Source: Bacteroidota bacterium (GTDB taxonomy: Bacteria > Bacteroidota > Bacteroidia > Bacteroidales > B39-G9). Taken from it: a DNA stretch of 42,094 bases. Position numbers and translations under genes: made by a program. The DNA is taken from NCBI GenBank assembly GCA_015222055.1, contig JADFUR010000057.1:1-42094 (forward strand), given 5' to 3'. A model generated the notes under the pieces. The model searched no databases. It worked only from the letters and a program-made list of their open reading frames with translations, and was not told the DNA's origin. Positions 33,498 to 41,955 of the stretch are shown in pieces; positions within the stretch are counted from its first letter, which is position 1; each line of letters starts with the position of its first letter.

Positions 33498-34103
33498 TTA
33501 CAGGACTTCTTTGGACATTATATTTATTTCGTTTTCTGCACCAAAGTCTTTGTTTGTAATTCCGGCGAATATCTCGCCTTTACTTATAGCTTCAAAGATT
33601 TTTGAATAATTCGTCATTTCAATAATCTTACAATTTATATTGGAATTTTTCAGATTAGCTTTTAGACCTTGTGAGCCACTGAGATTAATGCTTTTTTTTA
33701 AACACGCTATAGTTCTTCCTTCAAGTTCAAATATTGATTGTAAATTAGTGCCTTTCTGTGTGTATAATACAGTACAGCTTAAGAGTACTGTTTCTTTGGA
33801 GAAAATAAATTTTTCTTTTCTTGCAGAAGATTCTCCAACATCAACCATTATATGAATTTCGTTGTTTTTTAATTTTTGTAAACACTCTTCCCAGTTACTG
33901 GTAACCCATTCAATTTTCCATTTTTCTTTTGCAGCAATGTAGTTTGTAATGTCTACCCAAAACCCCACCGTTTCACCATTGTTATTGGTAAATATTTTTG
34001 GTTTGTTTTCGTAAGCACCAATTTTTATTGTTTTTTCAGCAAATAAAGAAAGGTTTGATAGTGAAAATAAAATCAATAGAATTATAAATTTATTTTTTAT
34101 CAT
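33498..34103 (-). CDS. N-terminal periplasmic sensor part (SBP_bac_3) of the split hybrid histidine kinase
   Basis: 201 residues: a signal sequence (MIKNKFIILLILFSLSNLSL, cleavage near FAEK), then most of a solute-binding domain of the SBP_bac_3 type: TIKIGAYENKPKIFTNNNGE, GFWVDITNYIAAKEKW, VDVGESSARKEKFIFSKE and IFEAISKGEIFAGITNKDFG. The frame ends at TAA 33500-33498, but the -1 frame continues without a stop into the kinase part, with the sensible junction lying in the A-rich stretch around 33515-33545. Intact, the protein would be a membrane sensor kinase detecting a small periplasmic ligand such as an amino acid. Confidence 0.8.
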   Translation of the reverse strand: MIKNKFIILLILFSLSNLSLFAEKTIKIGAYENKPKIFTNNNGETVGFWVDITNYIAAKEKWKIEWVTSNWEECLQKLKNNEIHIMVDVGESSARKEKFIFSKETVLLSCTVLYTQKGTNLQSIFELEGRTIACLKKSINLSGSQGLKANLKNSNINCKIIEMTNYSKIFEAISKGEIFAGITNKDFGAENEINIMSKEVL

Positions 34104-34142
34104 TTTTTAGAATATAATTTTACTTAAAAAGTGCACTTGTGT

Positions 34143-34177
34143 TTTAGTCAATTTTTGTTTCAATTAAATTGACTAAA
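34143..34177. other. Inverted repeat between mtaB and the sensor kinase gene
   Basis: TTTAGTCAATTT and AAATTGACTAAA form a perfect 12-bp stem with an 11-base loop, probably a weak terminator for mtaB. The palindrome AAGTGCACTT at 34129-34138, closer to the kinase start, could be an operator. Confidence 0.4.
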
Positions 34178-34229
34178 CAAAGTTTGTTTAAATTTAGTGA
34201 AATTATTTGTAATGAAAAAAAATATTTTT

Positions 34230-35507
34230 TTATGAGATAGCTACTTCAACATTTCCATCATCATTAATTTTGGTAAGTTTTACTTTAACAATTTGGTTAA
34301 TTAATTGTTTGTTAAAATCTGTTTCAACTTTAATGTAATTTTCGGTAAATCCATACATTTTACCATTATCGTTTTTCGATTCAAACAATACGTTTTTAAA
34401 GGTATTAATGTGTTGAGAGTAAAATTTCAAGCGTTTTTTATCTGAAAGTGTATGAAAAATTTTGCTTCTTTCTCTGCGAATATTAACAGGCACTTTGTTG
34501 TCAAATGTTAGAGCAAGTGTGTTATCTCTTTCAGAGTAGGTGAAAATATGAAGGTAAGATAAATCTAAATCATCAACAAATTTATAAGCTTTATTAAACT
34601 CATCCTCAGTTTCGCCGGGTACACCTACAATAAGATCTGCAGCAATACAAGCCTGTGGCATAATTGATTTAATTAGGTCAACTTTTTTACTATATAGTTC
34701 TGTAGTATAGCGACGGTGCATTAGTTTTAATAAATTGTTTGTGCCACATTGTAATGGAATATGAAAGTGAGGAACAATTTTATTCGATTTTGAAACAAAA
34801 CGAATAACTTCATCAGTTAATAGATTTGGCTCTATTGATGAAATTCTAATTCGTTTTATTCCTTCAACTTTATCGAGACCTTTAATGAGGGCAATAAACG
34901 TTTCATTAGTGCTTTTACCAAAATCACCAATATTTACACCTGTTAAGATAATTTCTTTAACATTATTCTCTGCTAGTTTTTCAGCCTCTTTAATAATATC
35001 TTTAATAGGGGCGTTTCTGCTTTTACCACGAGCAAGAGGTATTGTACAATATGAACAAAAGTAATCGCAACCATCTTGTACTTTTAAAAAACTTCGAGTC
35101 CTGTCGTGAAGTGAAAATGCGTGATGGAAACAGGATATGTTTTTTATGTCAGTATGAATCTTTTTAGTTTGAAAATTGCTGAGGTAGTTTGCAATATTAA
35201 ATTTTTCATTATTTCCTAATACAATGTCAACTCCGGGCGTTTCTGATATTTCGTCGGGTTTTAGTTGAGCATAACATCCTGTAACAATAACTTTGGCATT
35301 TGGGGCCTTTCTTATTGCTTTGTTTATAGCTTGACGGCATTTTTTGTTAGCAATATTAGTAACTGTACATGTGTTAATTACATAAACATCAGCTTCTTCG
35401 TTAAAATTAACTTTTTTAAATCCATTTTCAATAAATGAATTAGCAATAGTTGATGTCTCGGCAAAATTTAATTTACAGCCTAAAGTAAAAAAAGCTACTT
35501 TTTTCAT
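34230..35507 (-). CDS. mtaB: tRNA t6A37 methylthiotransferase MtaB
   Basis: About 425 residues from the ATG at 35507, which begins MKKVAFFTLGCKLNFAE; the frame is open 11 codons upstream without improving the match. The UPF0004 domain has three cluster cysteines (LGCKLN, NTCTVTN, TGCYAQ). The radical-SAM domain carries CDYFCSYCTIPLARG (CxxxCxxC), followed by SSIEPNLL and HIPLQCGTNNLLKLMHRRYT. MtaB adds a methylthio group to t6A37 in ANN-decoding tRNAs. The NTCTVT and LARGKSRN variants favour MtaB over MiaB or RimO. A TAATTTTG box lies at 35551-35558. Confidence 0.9.
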   Translation of the reverse strand: MKKVAFFTLGCKLNFAETSTIANSFIENGFKKVNFNEEADVYVINTCTVTNIANKKCRQAINKAIRKAPNAKVIVTGCYAQLKPDEISETPGVDIVLGNNEKFNIANYLSNFQTKKIHTDIKNISCFHHAFSLHDRTRSFLKVQDGCDYFCSYCTIPLARGKSRNAPIKDIIKEAEKLAENNVKEIILTGVNIGDFGKSTNETFIALIKGLDKVEGIKRIRISSIEPNLLTDEVIRFVSKSNKIVPHFHIPLQCGTNNLLKLMHRRYTTELYSKKVDLIKSIMPQACIAADLIVGVPGETEDEFNKAYKFVDDLDLSYLHIFTYSERDNTLALTFDNKVPVNIRRERSKIFHTLSDKKRLKFYSQHINTFKNVLFESKNDNGKMYGFTENYIKVETDFNKQLINQIVKVKLTKINDDGNVEVAIS

Positions 35508-35550
35508 ATTCGTAAAAATAGGGGTGATGATGTTTTGCAATTTAATCGTG

Positions 35551-35558
35551 CAAAATTA
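35551..35558 (-). promoter_or_regulatory. -7 promoter box (TAATTTTG) for mtaB
   Basis: Minus-strand match to TAnnTTTG, 44 bases upstream of the ATG at 35507. Confidence 0.45.
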
Positions 35559-35665
35559 TAAAGATAAACTGGTTTTGCAAAAAAAAGAAAGTTTTATGTA
35601 AGATGTATCTTTTTGATATTATTAATAATTACAGTATTTAATTCGAAGTGTTTTTTGAGTGAAAT

Positions 35666-35696
35666 AAAAAGCCTTGCGTTTATTGCAAGGCTTTTT
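35666..35696. terminator. Bidirectional terminator downstream of tRNA-Met
   Basis: AAAAAGCCTTGC / GCAAGGCTTTTT, a perfect 12-bp stem with a 7-base loop; ends the minus-strand tRNA transcript. Confidence 0.85.
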
Positions 35697-35704
35697 AATA
35701 ATTG

Positions 35705-35778
35705 TAGCGAGAGAGAGATTTGAACTCTCGACCTCATGATTATGAATCATGCGCTCTAACCAACTGAGCTATCTCGCC
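35705..35778 (-). tRNA. tRNA-Met (anticodon CAT), probably elongator
   Basis: 74 bases on the minus strand. The acceptor GGCGAGA pairs with TCTCGCT (terminal G-U), the D arm is GCTC AGTTGGTTA GAGC, the anticodon stem CATGA/TCATG has loop TTCATAA, the T arm is GAGAG TTCAAAT CTCTC, and the discriminator is A. The body resembles elongator tRNA-Met; tRNA-Ile2 (lysidine-modified CAT) is the alternative and cannot be fully excluded by eye. A TATATTTG box lies at 35793-35800. Confidence 0.9.
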
Positions 35779-36226
35779 ATAATTTGAGGATGCAAATATA
35801 GTATTTTCTTTTAATTTTTATTAATCCAGTATAATTTTTTTTTATAAAAATATAATTTTTATTTATAGATAGGTAAATAAAAACTTTTTTAAGTTAAATA
35901 TGCATTGATATCCATCATTATAGCAGCTGTAGAAGTTGTGTGAACAAATAAATGTTTTATTTTTTAAGTTTTGTCTTTAACCTAATTTTGTTTTCTATTA
36001 GTCATACAATAATAGAAAACATTGTTGTTAAGTTATAAAAACAACTTGGAGATATTGCCAATTCATTAACAATAATCAAGTTGGGTTACTTAGCCAAATA
36101 GTTTACAGCGATAAATTTAAATTTTATAAAATATTGTTTTTTGAAAACAAATAATTAAATGTAATTAGTTGTTTAATTTAATTGAAAAGTTTATATTGCA
36201 AGATAACAAAATGAAAGGGGACAATT
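35779..36226. other. 448-base gap with hairpins ahead of the START-like gene
   Basis: Holds the tRNA-Met promoter at the left. Further right are a perfect hairpin GTTTTCTATTA / TAATAGAAAAC (35990-36020), a small stem GTTGTT / AACAAC (36024-36045), and CAACTTG / CAAGTTG (around 36042-36083). No T runs follow, and no gene is seen. It may be a structured leader of the 36227 gene. Confidence 0.4.
35793..35800 (-). promoter_or_regulatory. -7 promoter box (TATATTTG) for tRNA-Met
   Basis: Minus-strand match to TAnnTTTG, 15 bases upstream of the tRNA 5' end. Confidence 0.55.
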
Positions 36227-36607
36227 ATGGTAAAAGATAAATATCAATTAGAATATGTAATAAATACATCGGAAAGAATTTTGTTTAATAGATTAAGCAC
36301 AGCTAGTGGCTTGACAGAATGGTTCGCAGACAATGTAAATGTAAATAAGGATGTATATACTTTTATTTGGAATGGAACAGAACAAGATGCTAGAGTTTTA
36401 GCAAAAAAGGAATTGTCTTACATTAAATTTCACTGGATTGATGATGAAGATGAAGATTCTTATTTTGAGTTTAGATTAAATAAACTTGAACTTACTGGAG
36501 GTTTGGCTCTTCTTGTAACCGATTTTGCCGAAGAAGATGAGAAAGAAGACGCCATTAGTCTATGGGATACACAAATTTCTGAATTAAAACATATTTTAGG
36601 CTTATAA
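36227..36607 (+). CDS. START-like (SRPBCC/AHSA1-related) domain protein
   Basis: 126 residues matching the small Bacteroidota START-like proteins. It opens YQLEYVINTSERILFNRLST, continues ASGLTEWFADNVNV and YTFIWNGTEQDARVLAK, then YIKFHWIDDEDEDSYFEFRL, and closes with the long C-terminal helix LWDTQISELKHILGL. The fold forms a hydrophobic ligand pocket; the ligand and role are unknown. It is cytoplasmic and acidic. It stands just ahead of the LptF/G-ribBA operon (76-base gap), and a shared transcript is possible. GGGGAC lies seven bases before the ATG. Confidence 0.82.
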   Translation: MVKDKYQLEYVINTSERILFNRLSTASGLTEWFADNVNVNKDVYTFIWNGTEQDARVLAKKELSYIKFHWIDDEDEDSYFEFRLNKLELTGGLALLVTDFAEEDEKEDAISLWDTQISELKHILGL

Positions 36608-36683
36608 AATTATCAAAATATTATATTTTCTGTTAATTTTACCCTTTTTTTTAAACTATCTTTAGAAGGTAAATTTTTTTATT

Positions 36684-38141
36684 GTGACAGTAAAACGTGT
36701 TCATTTTTTAGTAATAAAATCTTGGATTGGTCCTTTAGTAGCAACTTTTTGTATTTCGCTATTTTTATTGCTCATGCAATTTTTATGGAAATACATTGAT
36801 GATTTAGTTGGTAAAGGATTAGAATTTTCAGTTATTTCTGAATTGCTTTTGTATGCTATTGCAGGACTTGTTCCAATGGCATTACCTCTTTCAATATTAT
36901 TAGCTTCCCTAATGGCCTTTGGTAATTTGGGTGAGCATTACGAATTAATATCCTTAAAATCTGCAGGGATATCATTATCTCGCATTATGTATCCATTAAT
37001 AATATTAACTTTTATTATTAGTATTGGAGCTTTTTTCTTTTCAAATAATGTTTTGCCTTTTATAAATTTAAAAATGGGATCATTATTATTTGATGTAAGG
37101 AATAAACGTCCTGATGTAAGTATTAAAGAAGGCATTTTTTATAATGGAATAGATGGATATAGCATTAAAGTAGGAAGAAAAAATAAGTCGACAGGACAAC
37201 TTTATAATATTATGGTTTACGATCATTCTTCTCGTATGGGTAATCTAGATGTAACACTTGCAGATTCTGGAAGGATGGAGGTTACTAAAGATAAAAGAAA
37301 TCTTATATTGTCATTGTATCATGGAAAAACATATACCGAAGTTCATGAAGATAAAAGAAGAAAAACAAAAGAATCTCATCCACACAGACAAGATAAATTT
37401 TCAGAACAGAAGGTGATTTTAGACCTCTCAGGATATGGATTGAAGCGTACTGATGAAAATTTATTTAAAAATAATTATCAGATGTTGAATTTAAAACAAC
37501 TCTCTGTTGCTGGCGATTCATTAAAAAAAGCTTATTTTGAATATAAAAATCAATTTTCAAGAAATTTATTAAGAACAAATTTGTTCAGAAAAGAATTAAA
37601 GAATGATACAAATATTATTCGTAATTATGACAGTATAAATTCAACTATAAGCTTTGACAGTGTTTTTAATGCTATGTTGCCTGGAGAAAAGGCTAGAGTG
37701 ATTGACCAAGCACTTAATTATGCAAGAACAACCAAATCATACATATCATCAAGCAAGAATGACTTCGTGCATAAAAAAAAATGGATAAACAGGCATGAAA
37801 TTGAATGGCACAGAAAATTCACTTTGTCATTTGCTTGCTTTATTCTGTTTTTTATTGGAGCTCCTCTTGGAGCAATTATTAGAAAAGGGGGACTTGGAAT
37901 GCCTGTTGTAATTTCGGTTGTGTTTTTTGTTTTATATTATGTCGTTTCAATGACCGGTGAGAAATATGTAAAATCTGCTGTAATGCCAGCTTGGGAAGGT
38001 ATGTGGGTGTCATCAGCAATACTGTTGCCTTTAGGAATGTTTTTAACTTACAAAGCAGCTAACGATTCTGTTATTCTTAATTTTGATTCTTATACTGATG
38101 TAATAAGAAAATTTTTTACTTCTATGAAAAAAAAGAAGTAG
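36684..38141 (+). CDS. LptF/LptG-family (YjgP/YjgQ) permease
   Basis: 485 residues starting at GTG (no in-frame ATG upstream). The N-terminal SWIGPLVATFCISLFLLLMQ, FLWKYIDDLVGKGL and GLVPMALPLSILLASLMAFG are strong family signatures. There are about three N-terminal helices, a large periplasmic region (about 115-375) and three C-terminal helices including FFIGAPLGAIIRKGGLGMPV. LptF/G are the inner-membrane subunits that, with the LptB ATPase, extract lipopolysaccharide for export. Many Bacteroidota carry this gene next to ribBA, as here, but with two glycosyltransferases in between. Confidence 0.9.
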   Translation: MTVKRVHFLVIKSWIGPLVATFCISLFLLLMQFLWKYIDDLVGKGLEFSVISELLLYAIAGLVPMALPLSILLASLMAFGNLGEHYELISLKSAGISLSRIMYPLIILTFIISIGAFFFSNNVLPFINLKMGSLLFDVRNKRPDVSIKEGIFYNGIDGYSIKVGRKNKSTGQLYNIMVYDHSSRMGNLDVTLADSGRMEVTKDKRNLILSLYHGKTYTEVHEDKRRKTKESHPHRQDKFSEQKVILDLSGYGLKRTDENLFKNNYQMLNLKQLSVAGDSLKKAYFEYKNQFSRNLLRTNLFRKELKNDTNIIRNYDSINSTISFDSVFNAMLPGEKARVIDQALNYARTTKSYISSSKNDFVHKKKWINRHEIEWHRKFTLSFACFILFFIGAPLGAIIRKGGLGMPVVISVVFFVLYYVVSMTGEKYVKSAVMPAWEGMWVSSAILLPLGMFLTYKAANDSVILNFDSYTDVIRKFFTSMKKKK

Positions 38142-38144
38142 CAT

Positions 38145-39347
38145 ATGAATATTCTGCAATTATGTAACAAAATGCCATATCCTCCAAAAGACGGAGGATC
38201 TATTGCAACTTTAAATCTTTCAAAAGGGTTTGTTGAGCTTAGTCACAAAGTTACTGTTTTAGCAATGAATACTTCTAAACATTATTTCAATATTGAGAAT
38301 ATTCCGTTTGAGTTAAAAAGTAAAATTAATTTTTTCGATGTATTTGTCGATACGAAAATTAACACCTTCTCAGCAGTATCAAATTTGTTGTTTTGTAAAA
38401 CCCCATACAATGCTCAGCGTTTCATCTCAAAAGATTTTAGAAAGAAATTAATTAGTTTATTATTAAACAATAGTTACGATATTATTCAACTCGAAGGATT
38501 ATATCTATCTCATTATATAGAAACTATTAGGAAACATACTAATGCGAAAATTGTTTATAGAGCACACAATATTGAGCATGAGATTTGGGATCGAACCACA
38601 GCACAACAAAAAGGGTTTTTAAAGAAAATATATCTTAAAATTTTGTCAAAAAGGATTAAAAAATTTGAGATAAACATTATAAATAAATATGATGCTATAG
38701 TTCCAATTACCGAAAGAGACGCATCGTTTTTTAATAATTATGGAAATACTAAAGCTTGTCATGTTTCTACAGCAGGAGTTAATATTAATGAATTAAAACC
38801 AGATTTTTCGAATATTGAATTACCATCGCTGTTTTACATAGGTGCCTTAGATTGGGTGCCAAATCAAGAGGGTTTGTTATGGTTTTTAGATAATGTCTGG
38901 TTAAATATTTCCCGTAATAATAAAAAATTTAAATTTTATGTTGCCGGAAGAAATGCACCATTGTGGTTGGTAAATAATTTAAAAAAAGATGATATTATTT
39001 ATCTTGGAGAAATTGACGATGCATATGAGTTTATGAATTCAAAAGCAATAATGATTGTTCCATTATTATCGGGAAGCGGAATGCGAATTAAGATTATTGA
39101 AGGAATGGCTCTTGGTAAAACAATTATTTCTACTTCAATTGGGGCAGAAGGAATTAATATTACAAAGAATAAAAATATTATAATTGCAGATAGTGCTAGT
39201 GATTTTATTGATGGAATAGAAAAAGTTTTAAACGATGAAGCTTTTGCAGATAAAATGGGGAAAAATGCTCTTGATTTTGTTAAAAGCAATTACAATAATT
39301 TAACAATAACATCTAAATTAGTTAACTTCTATAAAAGTTTATTTTAA
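38145..39347 (+). CDS. Glycosyltransferase family 4 (GT-B fold)
   Basis: 400 residues. The N-terminal MNILQLCNKMPYPPKDGGS is the acceptor-domain loop common in GT4 enzymes, and YRAHNIEHEIWDR follows. The C-terminal nucleotide-sugar domain has FYIGALDWVPNQEGLLWFL, IMIVPLLSGSGMRIKIIEGM and ALGKTIISTSIGAEGI, where the Glu of the GSGxxxKxxE-type motif contacts the donor. It acts at the cytoplasmic face in polysaccharide or LPS glycan synthesis. It starts 3 bases after the permease gene and its stop abuts the next ATG, so it is clearly in the operon. Confidence 0.9.
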   Translation: MNILQLCNKMPYPPKDGGSIATLNLSKGFVELSHKVTVLAMNTSKHYFNIENIPFELKSKINFFDVFVDTKINTFSAVSNLLFCKTPYNAQRFISKDFRKKLISLLLNNSYDIIQLEGLYLSHYIETIRKHTNAKIVYRAHNIEHEIWDRTTAQQKGFLKKIYLKILSKRIKKFEINIINKYDAIVPITERDASFFNNYGNTKACHVSTAGVNINELKPDFSNIELPSLFYIGALDWVPNQEGLLWFLDNVWLNISRNNKKFKFYVAGRNAPLWLVNNLKKDDIIYLGEIDDAYEFMNSKAIMIVPLLSGSGMRIKIIEGMALGKTIISTSIGAEGINITKNKNIIIADSASDFIDGIEKVLNDEAFADKMGKNALDFVKSNYNNLTITSKLVNFYKSLF

Positions 39348-40523
39348 ATGATGATAATAACAAAAATATTATTTTGGTTGTCAGTTGTTGCAATTATTCA
39401 TTCATATATTTTGTATCCATTAATATTGGAATTGTTGACTTTTTTGAGAAAAGATAAAATAAAAATTCAATATAAAGAAAATAAAAAATTTCCTTTTGTA
39501 TCAATACTAATGTCGGCATATAATGAGCAAGAAGTTTTAAAGATTAAAGTAGACAGTATTTTTAATACATCTTATCCTTTAGAAAAAATTGAAGTCTTAG
39601 TCGGTTCTGATGCTTCAACAGATACGACAGAAAAGATTTTAAATCATTTATCAACTGAATATAAAAAATTGCAATTTTTTTCTTTTAAAAAAAGACAAGG
39701 TAAACCAAATGTTATTAATCAATTATCTGATAAAGCAAGAGGCGATATATTAATATTAACAGATGCAAATGTTCTTTTTGATAAAACAACAATACCCAAT
39801 TTGATTAAACCTTTTTCAAACAAAGACATTGGACTTGTTGATGCAAGAATGATTAATAAAGGGATGAAAAAAGAAGGTATATCAAAGCCAGAAAAGTTTT
39901 ATATCTCTCATGAAGTTAATACAAAATATAAAGAATCAATTTTATGGGGAACAATGATGGGGCCATTTGGAGGTTGTTATGCAGTAAGAAAAAAATTGTA
40001 TTCGAAAGTTCCTGATAATTACCTAGTTGATGATTTTTATATAAATATGAAAGTTCTTGAAAAAGGTAAAAAAGCAATAAATAATCTAGATGCTGTTGTG
40101 TTTGAAGATGTCTCTAATAATTTAAAAGATGAATTTAACAGAAAAGTAAGAATCGCAACAGGAAATTTTCAAAATTTGAAACAATTTAAGCATTTATTAT
40201 CTTTTGAGACAAAAACCATAGCTTTTAGTTTTTTTTCACACAAGGTTTTACGTTGGTTTGGGCCTTTTTTTCTTCTAATAGCCTTTTTTTCAAACTTATT
40301 TTTATTCTATTCTACATTTTATTTGTATCTGTTTTATTTACAATGCTTTGTGATTATTTTGCCTTTTATTGATTTTTTAATGAGGAAAATTAAATTACAT
40401 GTTATACTTTTACGGTTTATTACGCATTTTTATAGTATGAATATCGCTTTATTTATTGGATTTTTTAAATATTTAAAAGGAGTAAAAACTAATGTCTGGC
40501 AACCAACAAAACGAAACCAATAA
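39348..40523 (+). CDS. Glycosyltransferase family 2, membrane bound
   Basis: 391 residues. An N-terminal membrane helix (about 3-24) precedes a GT-A domain: [50 protein letters not shown] (DxD-like TDAN) and [14 protein letters not shown], then [13 protein letters not shown] (the acidic ED/DD catalytic area) and [13 protein letters not shown] in place of QxxRW. Two or more C-terminal helices (about 298-330, 355-380) follow. The pattern is that of processive or membrane-linked GT2 enzymes. It starts directly after the GT4 stop, and its last 32 bases overlap ribBA in another frame. Confidence 0.9.
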   Translation: MMIITKILFWLSVVAIIHSYILYPLILELLTFLRKDKIKIQYKENKKFPFVSILMSAYNEQEVLKIKVDSIFNTSYPLEKIEVLVGSDASTDTTEKILNHLSTEYKKLQFFSFKKRQGKPNVINQLSDKARGDILILTDANVLFDKTTIPNLIKPFSNKDIGLVDARMINKGMKKEGISKPEKFYISHEVNTKYKESILWGTMMGPFGGCYAVRKKLYSKVPDNYLVDDFYINMKVLEKGKKAINNLDAVVFEDVSNNLKDEFNRKVRIATGNFQNLKQFKHLLSFETKTIAFSFFSHKVLRWFGPFFLLIAFFSNLFLFYSTFYLYLFYLQCFVIILPFIDFLMRKIKLHVILLRFITHFYSMNIALFIGFFKYLKGVKTNVWQPTKRNQ

Positions 40524-41748
40524 GATTATATTAAACACTATTGACGAAGCAATAGAAGATATTAAAAAAGGTAAGCTTATTATTGTAGTCGATGATGAAG
40601 ATCGTGAAAATGAAGGCGATTTTGTCACAGCTGCTGAGTTAATCACAACTGAGAAAGTGAACTTTATGGCAACTCATGGTAGGGGCTTAATTTGTGCTCC
40701 CTTAACTGAAAAACGGTGCAAGGAATTGGATCTTGACCTCATGGTTGGTAAAAATACATCTTTACATGAAACCCCATTCACAGTATCAATTGATTTAATT
40801 GGGAAGGGCTGTACTACCGGAATATCTGCTTACGATCGTGCAATGGCGATAAAAGCTTTAGTTGATAAGAATACAAAAGCAGAAGATTTAGGTCGTCCAG
40901 GTCATATATTTCCTCTAAAAGCAAAAAATAACGGAGTTCTTAGAAGAACTGGTCACACAGAGGCAGCAATTGATTTGGCACGATTAGCCGGCTTAGAATC
41001 TGGAGGCGTACTGGTTGAGATTATGAATGAAGATGGAACAATGGCTCGTTTACCAGAACTGGTTGTAATAGCAAAGAAATTTGATTTAAAGATTGTTTCA
41101 ATTGAAGATTTGATAGCTTATCGTTTAAAAAACGAAAGTCTAATTATTAAAGGTGTAGAAGTAAATTTACCCACTAAATATGGTAACTTTAAATTAATAC
41201 CCTTTAAGCAAAAATCAAATGGAGCGGAACATGTTGCCTTAATTAAAGGTGAGTGGGAAAAAGACGAAGCAATTTTGGTTAGAGTTCATTCATCGTGCCT
41301 TACAGGAGATATTTTTGGTTCGTTGCGCTGTGATTGTGGAGAACAGTTACATAAAGCAATGCAAAAAGTTGATGAAGCTGGTAAAGGTGTTATTGTATAC
41401 ATGAATCAAGAGGGTAGGGGAATTGGCTTGTTTAGTAAAATTGAAGCTTATAAGTTGCAAGAGGAAGGTATGGATACTGTTCAGGCAAACATAGAACTTG
41501 GTTTTAAAGCTGATGAAAGAGATTACGGAGTTGGTGCTCAAATTTTACGAAATATTGGTGTTCAAAAAATTAAGTTGATTACGAATAATCCTGTTAAAAG
41601 AATTGGACTTGAAGCTTATGGTCTTGATATAGTTGAGAATGTTCCGCTTGAAATTAAACCAAATAAATACAATAATTTTTATATGAAAACTAAGCGAGAT
41701 AAGATGGGACATGTTTTGCAATCGTTTAAGTATGATGACGAGAAGTAG
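40492..41748 (+). CDS. ribBA: Bifunctional DHBP synthase / GTP cyclohydrolase II (riboflavin synthesis)
   Basis: 418 residues. The RibB half (1-~210) has [38 protein letters not shown] and [20 protein letters not shown], then [15 protein letters not shown]. The RibA half (~215-418) has the zinc Cys set in [41 protein letters not shown] and [16 protein letters not shown]. Together they make 3,4-dihydroxy-2-butanone 4-phosphate and the pyrimidine precursor of riboflavin. The start overlaps the upstream glycosyltransferase gene by 32 bases and is supported by AAAGGAG ahead of the ATG, a rare clear ribosome site here. It ends the operon before the terminator at 41851. Confidence 0.95.
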   Translation: MSGNQQNETNKIILNTIDEAIEDIKKGKLIIVVDDEDRENEGDFVTAAELITTEKVNFMATHGRGLICAPLTEKRCKELDLDLMVGKNTSLHETPFTVSIDLIGKGCTTGISAYDRAMAIKALVDKNTKAEDLGRPGHIFPLKAKNNGVLRRTGHTEAAIDLARLAGLESGGVLVEIMNEDGTMARLPELVVIAKKFDLKIVSIEDLIAYRLKNESLIIKGVEVNLPTKYGNFKLIPFKQKSNGAEHVALIKGEWEKDEAILVRVHSSCLTGDIFGSLRCDCGEQLHKAMQKVDEAGKGVIVYMNQEGRGIGLFSKIEAYKLQEEGMDTVQANIELGFKADERDYGVGAQILRNIGVQKIKLITNNPVKRIGLEAYGLDIVENVPLEIKPNKYNNFYMKTKRDKMGHVLQSFKYDDEK

Positions 41749-41850
41749 AATTTATAACGTATGATGTTTGTGGATTGTTTTGATATATTTATACTATCTT
41801 AAATTTAATTTATTACAAACGTATTTATATAAAATTTTTTAACAACAATT

Positions 41851-41881
41851 AAAAAGCGGAATTTATAATTCCGCTTTTTTT
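41851..41881 (+). terminator. Intrinsic terminator of the lptF/G-ribBA operon
   Basis: AAAAGCGGAATT / AATTCCGCTTTT, a perfect stem with a TAT loop and a run of seven T. Confidence 0.88.
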
Positions 41882-41955
41882 GGTATGTCGGGCATGGTAA
41901 TAATTTGATAGAGTGGAAGTCGGGTCAACTACAAAAGTTGTGGAGTGATAAAATT

